From Serratia liquefaciens (GTDB lineage Bacteria > Pseudomonadota > Gammaproteobacteria > Enterobacterales > Enterobacteriaceae): a stretch of DNA of 64,000 bases. Position 1 is the first letter of the stretch, and each line of letters begins with the position of its first letter. Position numbers and translations under genes: made by a program. The notes beneath the pieces are model-generated. The model had not been told where the DNA came from. It saw nothing but the letters and a program-made list of their open reading frames with translations, and ran no database searches. Below are positions 28,460-36,400 of this stretch, in pieces. The stretch lies in the NCBI GenBank assembly GCA_012719855.1, contig JAAXZN010000058.1, positions 124,001 through 188,000 on the forward strand, given 5' to 3'.

Positions 28460-29944
28460 ATGATACCTGTCGTCGCGCTAGTTGGGCGCCCGAATGTGGG
28501 TAAATCCACCTTGTTTAACCGTTTAACACATACGCGTGATGCGCTGGTGGCGGATTTCCCCGGGCTAACGCGAGACCGCAAGTATGGTCGTGCAGAAGTT
28601 GAGGGCAATGAATTCATCATCGTCGATACCGGCGGTATCGACGGTACCGAAGACGGCGTTGAAACCCGCATGGCTGGCCAGTCGCTGTTGGCGATCGAAG
28701 AAGCAGACATCGTGCTGTTTATGGTCGATGCCCGCGCCGGTCTGATGCCTGCCGATCAGGGCATCGCCCAGCATCTGCGCAACCGCCAGAAAGCCACCTT
28801 CCTGGTCGCCAATAAAACCGACGGCATGGATCCGGACATGGCCACCGCCGATTTCTACTCGCTGGGGTTGGGTGACGTGCATGCGATTGCCGCTTCCCAC
28901 GGTCGTGGCGTGGCGCAGTTGATCGAACACGTGCTGGTGCCGTTTGTCGGTGAAAAACCGGAAGAAGTCGAGCTGACCGAAGAAGAGGCTAATGCCGCTT
29001 ATTGGGCCGAGCAAGAGGGTGAACTGCCAGAAGACGAGGAAGAGCCGGAAGACGACTTCAACCCGCAAGATTTGCCGATCAAGCTGGCGATCGTTGGCCG
29101 TCCTAACGTTGGTAAGTCCACACTGACTAACCGTATCCTCGGCGAGGAGCGTGTGGTGGTGTACGACATGCCGGGCACCACCCGTGACAGCATTTATATC
29201 CCGATGGTCCGCGACGAGCGCGAATACGTGCTGATCGACACCGCCGGGGTGCGTAAACGCGGCAAGGTAACGGAAACCGTAGAGAAATTCTCGGTAATCA
29301 AAACCCTGCAGGCGATCGAAGACGCAAACGTCGTGCTGCTGGTCGTTGATGCGCGCGAAGGCATTTCCGATCAGGATCTCTCGCTGCTCGGCTTCATCCT
29401 CAATAGTGGGCGCTCACTGGTGATTGCGGTCAACAAGTGGGACGGCATGAGCGAAGAAGATCGTGAGCACGTCAAAGAGATGCTCGATCTGCGCCTGGGC
29501 TTTGTCGATTTCGCCCGTGTGCACTTCATCTCCGCTCTGCACGGCAGCGGCGTGGGTAACCTGTTCGAATCGGTACAGGAAGCTTACGAGTGTGCGACCC
29601 GTCGCGTGAACACCTCGATGCTGACCAAAATCATGCAGATGGCTGCCGATGACCACCAGCCACCGTTGGTGCGTGGCCGCCGCGTGAAGCTGAAATATGC
29701 GCACGCCGGTGGGTACAACCCGCCGATTGTGGTGATCCACGGCAACCAGGTAACCGATCTGGCCGACTCGTACAAACGCTACCTGATGAACTACTTCCGT
29801 CGTTCTCTGAAGGTGATGGGTACGCCAATTCGCATTCAGTTCAAAGAGGGTGAAAACCCGTTCGCCGGCAAGCGCAACCTGCTGACGCCGAACCAGATGC
29901 GTAAACGTAAACGCCTGATGAGCCACCTGAAGAAAAGCAAATAA
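28460..29944 (+). CDS. der: Ribosome-assembly GTPase Der (EngA)
   Basis: An essential tandem GTPase for 50S maturation. Of its 494 residues, GTPase domain 1 has [14 protein letters not shown] (8-21) and DTGGI. Domain 2 has [15 protein letters not shown] (near 210) and [10 protein letters not shown]. An acidic linker ([20 protein letters not shown]) joins them. A C-terminal KH-like domain ends in a Lys/Arg-rich tail. Confidence 0.99.
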   Translation: MIPVVALVGRPNVGKSTLFNRLTHTRDALVADFPGLTRDRKYGRAEVEGNEFIIVDTGGIDGTEDGVETRMAGQSLLAIEEADIVLFMVDARAGLMPADQGIAQHLRNRQKATFLVANKTDGMDPDMATADFYSLGLGDVHAIAASHGRGVAQLIEHVLVPFVGEKPEEVELTEEEANAAYWAEQEGELPEDEEEPEDDFNPQDLPIKLAIVGRPNVGKSTLTNRILGEERVVVYDMPGTTRDSIYIPMVRDEREYVLIDTAGVRKRGKVTETVEKFSVIKTLQAIEDANVVLLVVDAREGISDQDLSLLGFILNSGRSLVIAVNKWDGMSEEDREHVKEMLDLRLGFVDFARVHFISALHGSGVGNLFESVQEAYECATRRVNTSMLTKIMQMAADDHQPPLVRGRRVKLKYAHAGGYNPPIVVIHGNQVTDLADSYKRYLMNYFRRSLKVMGTPIRIQFKEGENPFAGKRNLLTPNQMRKRKRLMSHLKKSK

Positions 29945-29952
29945 TCAGTACG

Positions 29953-29986
29953 AGGGGCGCGGTAATCATACCGCGCCCCTTTTTTA
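29953..29986 (+). terminator. Terminator of der
   Basis: A strong 11-base stem, AGGGGCGCGGT / ACCGCGCCCCT, with six T. Confidence 0.92.
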
Positions 29987-30043
29987 TTGCGCCGAAATCG
30001 TTTTATTATCTGAAGATTACCGCCGTCAGCCTGAAGGAACACC

Positions 30044-31000
30044 ATGTCCTGGGAAACCTGGAGTTTTGCGTTCAGCGTCACCGTACCCAATCTGTTAATG
30101 ATGCTGCTGGGCGTGCTGCTACGCCACTGGCGGATGATGGACGACCGTTTTATTGATGGTGCCACGCGGTTGGTGTTCAATCTGGCGCTGCCCTGCCTGC
30201 TGTTCTTCAGCATTGCCACCAATCATCCGCAGCTGTTGGGCAACCTGTCGCTGGTGATTTACGGCGCGGTCGGCACCGTCGCCACTTTCTTGTTACTGGA
30301 GATAGCCGCCGTCTGGCTGGTGAAGGAACCGCGTGAGCGCGGCGTCTTTGTACAGGGGGGCTTTCGTGCCAATACCGCCATTGTCGGCCTGGCCTACGCC
30401 ATGACCGCTTATGGCAGCGAAGGGATTGCGCTGGGGTCGTTATACCTGACGGTCACGGTGATCCTGTTTAACGTACTGTCGGTGGTGACTCTGACCCGCA
30501 GCCTGCAGGGCGGAGAGGGCAAGAAGATCAGCCGGTTGTCGCTATTACGCAGTATCGTTACTAACCCGCTGATTATCGGCCTGGTGTGTGGGTTGCTGTT
30601 TGCCCAGACCGGGCTGGAAATCCCACAGGTTATCCGGCAAACCGGCAGCTATATCTCAGGGTTGTCGTTGCCACTGGCGCTGCTGTGCACCGGCGCCAGT
30701 CTGGATTTGCGCGCCATGTTCCGCTCGTCCAACGTGGCGGCGCTGTCCTCCAGCGCCAAACTGTTTCTGGTGCCGATCTTGATGACGTTGGGTGGCTGGC
30801 TATGCGGTATCCAGGGCGCGGCATTGGGAATTATCTTCCTGTTCTCGGCCACGCCAACCGCCTCCGGCAGCTATGTGATGACGCGAGCCATGGGCGGCAA
30901 TGCCACGCTGGCGGCGAACATTATCGCCATCACCACCGTCGGGTCGTTTTTCACCACCGCGCTGGGGATCTATTTCTTACGCTCATGGGGCGTAATTTAA
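30044..31000 (+). CDS. AEC-family (auxin efflux carrier-like) transporter
   Basis: A 318-residue inner-membrane protein of the AEC family (PF03547-like), which exports or imports small carboxylates or amphipathic compounds. It has two sets of about five hydrophobic helices separated by a short polar loop (SLQGGEGKKISRLS). The characteristic FRANTAIVGLAYA lies in the first half and ATPTASGSYVMTRAMGGN in the second. The ribosome site is TGAAGGAAC. Substrate unknown; MleP/YfdV-type relatives move organic acids. Confidence 0.85.
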   Translation: MSWETWSFAFSVTVPNLLMMLLGVLLRHWRMMDDRFIDGATRLVFNLALPCLLFFSIATNHPQLLGNLSLVIYGAVGTVATFLLLEIAAVWLVKEPRERGVFVQGGFRANTAIVGLAYAMTAYGSEGIALGSLYLTVTVILFNVLSVVTLTRSLQGGEGKKISRLSLLRSIVTNPLIIGLVCGLLFAQTGLEIPQVIRQTGSYISGLSLPLALLCTGASLDLRAMFRSSNVAALSSSAKLFLVPILMTLGGWLCGIQGAALGIIFLFSATPTASGSYVMTRAMGGNATLAANIIAITTVGSFFTTALGIYFLRSWGVI

Positions 31001-31013
31001 CTCGGGAGAGTCT

Positions 31014-31247
31014 ATGGAAGCGCTATGTCCGCAATGTCACCAGGTAATGCAGTGGGTGAAGGGTCACTATCATTGCGAAGCCTGTCACAGCGATTATCGA
31101 CAGTTGGCCGAGTGTCCGGAGTGCCGGCAGCCGCTGCAAGAATTGAAGGCCTGCGGCGCGGTGGACTATCTGTGCCAAAACGGCCATGGGCTGATATCCA
31201 AAAAGCGCGTGCTGTTCAGCTACGCGCCTTGGGCGGAGGGCGAATAA
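31014..31247 (+). CDS. yfgJ: Zinc-ribbon protein YfgJ
   Basis: A 77-residue double zinc ribbon with CPQC, CEAC, CPEC and CGAVDYLC. It resembles E. coli YfgJ (71 residues), including LKACGAVDY and GHGLISKKRV. The function is unknown. The last few codons (EGE) and the TAA stop come from a half copy of the dispersed palindrome that begins at about 31236. It follows the AEC gene by 13 bases with a CGGGAGAG ribosome site. Confidence 0.9.
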   Translation: MEALCPQCHQVMQWVKGHYHCEACHSDYRQLAECPECRQPLQELKACGAVDYLCQNGHGLISKKRVLFSYAPWAEGE

Positions 31248-31268
31248 ATTCGCCCCGATTAACTCGCA
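31236..31268. repeat. Half copy of the dispersed palindrome (copy D)
   Basis: GAGGGCGAATAAATTCGCCC followed by CGATTAACTCGCAG matches the left half of copies B and C, but the GCGCAGCATGC half is missing. It overlaps the 3' end of yfgJ. Confidence 0.75.
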
Positions 31269-31335
31269 GTAGCTTCCCTAACTTTAGAACGGTTCACTCA
31301 TCGACCTGACCGGTTTTCCACAGGTCGATCAACGC

Positions 31336-31455
31336 TCACGGGGCGCTCTCCCAGGCAAAGCCATCCAGTGCGGCGGCCGCCAGATAGAAGGCGCGGTTGG
31401 GAATGCCGGAGTTAAGATGTACGCCGCCGTTATCCTCTTTGACCCCTAAATCAGT
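31336..31455 (-). pseudogene. Remnant of an M4 (thermolysin-type) metalloprotease gene
   Basis: Read on the minus strand, about 39 codons between two stops encode DNGGVHLNSGIPNRAFYLAA followed by LDGFAWE. This is the conserved C-terminal region of bacterial M4 neutral proteases, containing the His of the DNGGVHxNSG motif. The HExxH zinc domain and everything upstream are gone, and a stop interrupts after SAP where the family continues (WEKA..IWY). It is a relic lying between yfgJ and the two-partner secretion genes. Confidence 0.8.
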
Positions 31456-31673
31456 CTACAGGCCTACGTTGTCGATTAGCTTAGCAAGCACATAAAGCCG
31501 AGTCGGTGGCTGATTGATAGGAACCGCGCTGTGAGAAGTTTGGGGGGGCCAAATCAGGCAGTCGCGTTACGGCCTCTTGACCCCTCATTATCGATCGAAA
31601 ATAAACTACTAGACTTTTACTGACAAATATTTACACTTTGCAACCAATACAAGTTAATGCTAGTGAGTCTCAT

Positions 31674-33344
31674 TTGCATATCAACAAGGAATGTTGGTTA
31701 TTGGTTACCTTGCTTGGGCTGTCTGGTCTGGCCCAGGCGGCATCGACCCTTAACCCTGCCGACCAGGATATTATCGAGCGCCGACAGAAGGATTTGTTGG
31801 AGCAGGCGCAGCAGCAGCGTGACGACCTGCAAAATACCACCGACCTGCCGACTCTCCCTCTGCCCGCGCCGGACACAGAAGATAAAACCTGCCATCAAGT
31901 CAACCGCATCGTCTTTCACGGCGCCGAACATCTGTCCTGGTCGGTGAAAGATAAACTGGCGTCTTCCTATCAGAGCCGCTGCCTGACGCTATTGCGCATT
32001 AATAATCTGGTGCGGGAGACCACCAACGCCTATATCACGCGAGGCTATGTCACGTCGCAGGCCTGGCTGCCGGAACAGGATATCGCCGGTGGTGAACTGA
32101 CCGTCGCCGTCAGTGAGGGGCGCGTTGAAGATATCAGTCTGGACGGACAGGAAACGCTGGCACTGAAAATGGCGTTCCCCGGTATGGTCGGCCACGTGCT
32201 TAACCTGCGCGATATCGAGCAGGGCATGGAGCAGCTCAACCGGCTACCCTCGCAGCAGGTTGCCATCGATATCCAGCCCGGCAGGCGGCGGGGCTATTCC
32301 TCGGTGGTACTGCGTCGCACGGCAACACGCCTGCCGATTTCCTTATCCTTCGGCGCCGACAACGGCGGTCAGAAAAGTACCGGTACCGGGCAAATGAATG
32401 CCGGCGTGGTACTGGATAACCCGTTGCGCCTGGCCGAACAGTGGTCCCTGTCAGCCTCACGGGATGATGAATTTCACCACGACCGCCGCAGCCGCAGTCT
32501 GAGTGGCGGTGTCACGTTGCCTTACGGTTACTGGCTGTTCAGCTACCAGGCGGCCTGGAATGACTTCTACCAGCACATTCCGATACAGGCTGCACGCTAT
32601 CGCTATCAGGGTAACGCGGTGATCCAGCGCTTGGGCGTCAACCGCACCCTGTTGCGTGATGGTCGACAGAAGCTGGCGCTGGACATCGGAGTATCGCGCC
32701 GGCGCACCGAGAACAAGCTGGCCGGGCAGCGCCTGACTAACAGCAGCGTGACGGTGGCGAGCTTGTCCACCGGTCTCAACTACAGCCGCACCCTAGGCGG
32801 CGGTTACCTGACGTTGAACCCGGCTGTGTCGCACGGCCTGCGTGGGTTGGGTGCAACCCGGGACGACCCAGCAGCTCCTTACGCCGCGCGCAGCGAATTT
32901 CGCAAACTCAGCCTCAGCGCCAGCTACTTTTATCCGCTGGCGCCGTCGCTCTATTACCTGACTTCCGCTTACGGACAGACCAGCGCCGACAACCTGTACA
33001 GCGGTGAGCGCATTTCTCTTGGCGGGCAGTATTCGGTGCGTGGCTTCAAGGAGCAGTACCTCACTGGCAATCGCGGCGCCTACTGGCGCAACGAACTCAA
33101 CTGGCAACTCGGGCCCGTGCCGGTTATCGGCAACGTATCGTTGACCGCCGCGCTGGACGGTGGCTGGCTGCGCAGCGAGACGCACCAGGTGGACGGCGGC
33201 AGCGTGGCCGGTGCCGCTCTGGGGCTGGCGATCAACAACAGGTGGTTCAACCAGGCGTTCACCGTCGGCAAACCGTTGGCACACCCGAACAGCCTGCAAC
33301 CGGACCGCTGGGTGGCTTACTGGCAGGCCGGTATCACCCTGTAA
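31674..33344 (+). CDS. TpsB outer-membrane transporter (ShlB/FhaC family)
   Basis: An Omp85-type two-partner-secretion pore that exports the downstream TpsA. It has an N-terminal signal ending LSGLAQA, then a Gln-rich helix typical of FhaC H1 (QKDLLEQAQQQRDDLQ). POTRA domains (about 75-235) follow, then a 16-strand barrel with the conserved loop motif VRGFKEQYLTGNRGAYWRNE. The reading frame is open from a TTG at 31638. I prefer TTG 31674 because AGTGAG lies 6 bases ahead and a 22-residue signal peptide results. There is no ATG option, so the 5' end is uncertain. Confidence 0.87.
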   Translation: MHINKECWLLVTLLGLSGLAQAASTLNPADQDIIERRQKDLLEQAQQQRDDLQNTTDLPTLPLPAPDTEDKTCHQVNRIVFHGAEHLSWSVKDKLASSYQSRCLTLLRINNLVRETTNAYITRGYVTSQAWLPEQDIAGGELTVAVSEGRVEDISLDGQETLALKMAFPGMVGHVLNLRDIEQGMEQLNRLPSQQVAIDIQPGRRRGYSSVVLRRTATRLPISLSFGADNGGQKSTGTGQMNAGVVLDNPLRLAEQWSLSASRDDEFHHDRRSRSLSGGVTLPYGYWLFSYQAAWNDFYQHIPIQAARYRYQGNAVIQRLGVNRTLLRDGRQKLALDIGVSRRRTENKLAGQRLTNSSVTVASLSTGLNYSRTLGGGYLTLNPAVSHGLRGLGATRDDPAAPYAARSEFRKLSLSASYFYPLAPSLYYLTSAYGQTSADNLYSGERISLGGQYSVRGFKEQYLTGNRGAYWRNELNWQLGPVPVIGNVSLTAALDGGWLRSETHQVDGGSVAGAALGLAINNRWFNQAFTVGKPLAHPNSLQPDRWVAYWQAGITL

Positions 33345-33428
33345 GGTAAACGATTTATTGCAGTAACCGACACACGGCACGGACGTCAGTGCGCGACCGA
33401 ATTTTATATTAAGAGAACGGACCTTCCT

Positions 33429-36400
33429 ATGGACAAGCCTCTTCATCCGCTGGCACGCGCCGTCAGCTACCTGCTGATTTACACCACGGCGCTGACGCCG
33501 TTGCATCCGGCCTTCGCTGCTGGCATCAACGCCGTCAACGGCAACACCCAGGTACACATGAAACCTGGCAACGTGCCGGTGGTAAATATTGCCACGCCGA
33601 ACGGTGCGGGAATTTCGCACAACGTCTATAAGGACTTCAACGTCGGCACGCCAGGCGCTGTGCTCAACAATGCCACCCAAGGTGGCAAGACTCAACTAGG
33701 CGTAATTATAGAGAATGCCAAAGGCAACCCTAATCTGAAGGGGAAGGCGGCGGAGCTCATCATCAATGAAGTCACCGGCGGTAGCCGCTCTGAGCTGCAG
33801 GGTAAACTCGAGGTGTTCGGCAACAAGGCCAACGTGATGATTGCCAACCCCAATGGCATCACCTGCGACGGCTGTGGTTTTATCAATGCCCCGGGCGTGA
33901 CGTTGACCACCGGCAAGCCGCAGTTCGACAAGCAGGGCGCCTTGGAGGCGTTGGAGGTCAAAAAAGGCGGCGTTACCATCGGCGGCAAAGGTCTGGACGG
34001 CAGCGGCGCCGACTATGTAGACATCCTCAGCCGTGCCACTGAACTCAACGGCAAAATCAACGCCAAAAACCTATCGCTGACTCAGGGGACCAACCGCATC
34101 AGTTTTAAAGACGGCACGGTAAAACCTATTGCCGGCGACGGGGCCAAACCGCAACTGGCGGTCGATACCAAGGCGCTGGGTGGCATGTACGCCAACAAAA
34201 TTCGCCTGGTGGCCACCGAGGACGGTGTCGGGGTGAACCTGAAAGACCTCACCAGCCAGCAACGCGACATCACGCTCAGCGTCAACGGCAAGATTGCACT
34301 TAACGGCACCACCCACAGCAAAACCGACCTCAACGTTAGCGCCCGGGAATTGCATATTACGCCAGGCTCGGTGGTACAGGCAGACGGCAACGCCACGCTG
34401 GCCGCCACCAAACTGGTGAACGATGGGCAAACCAGCACCAGCGGCGACATGCGCATTTTCAGCGACCACGTGCGCAACGCGGGTAGCAACGCCAAACTTC
34501 ACGCCAACAAAAACCTCTGGATACAGAAGGATGCGCAGGGCAACAAGGCCAACTACATCGAGAACCGCTCGGCCACCATCAAAACCAACAGCGGCGATCT
34601 GGTCATTCGTACTAACAAACTCGATAACGTGCGCCAACAGTTCGCCATTTCCTCGACCAAGGCACCGAAAGACAACAAGGATATCGATCGCTGGCTGGCA
34701 GACGGTGTTTATCAGGACCAATTCGACTACCGATTCTTTGACTACCTGGCCGAGCTAGAAGACAAAAGCTTCACATGGCTGGGGCATATCGATTTCAAAA
34801 AAACGCCCTGGGTCAACAGTGAACGCGCACTTTTTACCGTGGTGAGCGACAGCAAACCGGCTGAAATCATTTCAGGTAAGAGCGCCTATATCAATGCGTC
34901 GGAGCTTTGGAACCACGTCAGTACAATAAAGGCGGCCAACGATCTGATTTTAACTGGCAATAATCTGAGCGTCCGTAGTGAGACCATTGGCAACCTGAAT
35001 GATTTCGCCTTGTTCGAACAGAAAACCCCGAATCCGAATGTTGTACTGGGGCATAAATGGCAGGATGCAAAAACAACGACGCCGGAATACATCCTCTACG
35101 TCAGGAAAGGCACACAGAAAAGTTGGACTACAGAAGGATACCCTTCGTCTTTACTGCAGGCCGGCGGCAACTTGGTGGCGGATTTCAAAAACAGGATAGA
35201 CATCAACACGCCAACGCCCAATGAAAGTCAGCTCAATGACGTCAAAACGACCGGCCGCCCGGAAACGGTCAGGGCGCAGAATGTGCTGCTGCACGCGGCC
35301 AATATCGTCAATACCGATGCCATAAACGCGACAGGCAACATCACCGCCATTGCCGAAGACCGCATCGTGCTGGGGCAGGGTATTTTGTCCGCAGGCAAAG
35401 AACTGAGTTTAAGCGCCGGGAATACTATCGACGCCTGGCAGAGCGAATTGAAAGGGCTGGATGTCACGCTGACTGCCCTTACCGGCGAAATAAAGGTTCA
35501 CACTAGCGAAAAACCCAATTACTACCATCCGGACGGTGTCCGCTGGCTGGGTAGTCTGCAGGCCTCGCACGACCTGACACTGACGGCAGGGAGCACCATC
35601 ACCCTGCTCAATACGTTGCTGGCGCCACAAAGCCGTAACATCAGCATGACCGCCCCTGGCAGCATCTCCGTTATCAAAAATGACGCCATCCTGACGCGCA
35701 ATCGCCCTAGCGAGAACCTGTCAGCGGACAAACGACTGCAATATTTCAACAACCTGCTACAGGTCGGTGCGATGAACGCCACCGGCTCGGTCTCGCTCAA
35801 CAGCGGCGGTTATCTGGCGCTGCGCGGCGCCAACATCAACGCCGGCAAGGATGTGACGCTGTTGGCTGGACACAATGCCGACCTCAACTACCGCGCGCTG
35901 GACGGCAATTACGGCCATTCCTTTGTTTCCTCTCGTACCCCGGAGCTGGGCAGCAAAATACACGCAGGCGGCAACCTGCTCATTAACTCGGCTCGCGACC
36001 TGGGTACTCAGGGGGGCTCGCTGTCCGCCAACGGCAACATCACGCTGCTGGCCGGGCAGAATCTGTGGCTGTCTAACGTGGCCTATTCCGCCATCGATGC
36101 CGGCAACGACAACAACAAGGATGACCGCCATGCTGTAACGATCGTCAATGCCGGCAAAAACCTGACGGCGGCGGCCAACAACCAACTGCTGACATACGGT
36201 GCCAAACTTACCTCCGGCGGCAATATGACGCTCACCTCCGGCGGCGACATGCGTTTTGAGGCGGTACAGAATCACACCTATCGTGAAGGCGGCAATGAGT
36301 TTACCGAAACTCGCACACAGCAGGGCACAGAACTGAACGCCGGCGGACTGATGACGGTGATTTCCGGCGGCAGCATCCTGTTCCAGGCGACCAAACTGGT

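Noticed and set aside
31657-31947. Alternative frame with an ATG at the start of tpsB
   Set aside because: It runs only 96 codons, lacks POTRA or barrel features, and the TTG-initiated frame carries the signal peptide directly into the mature TpsB sequence.
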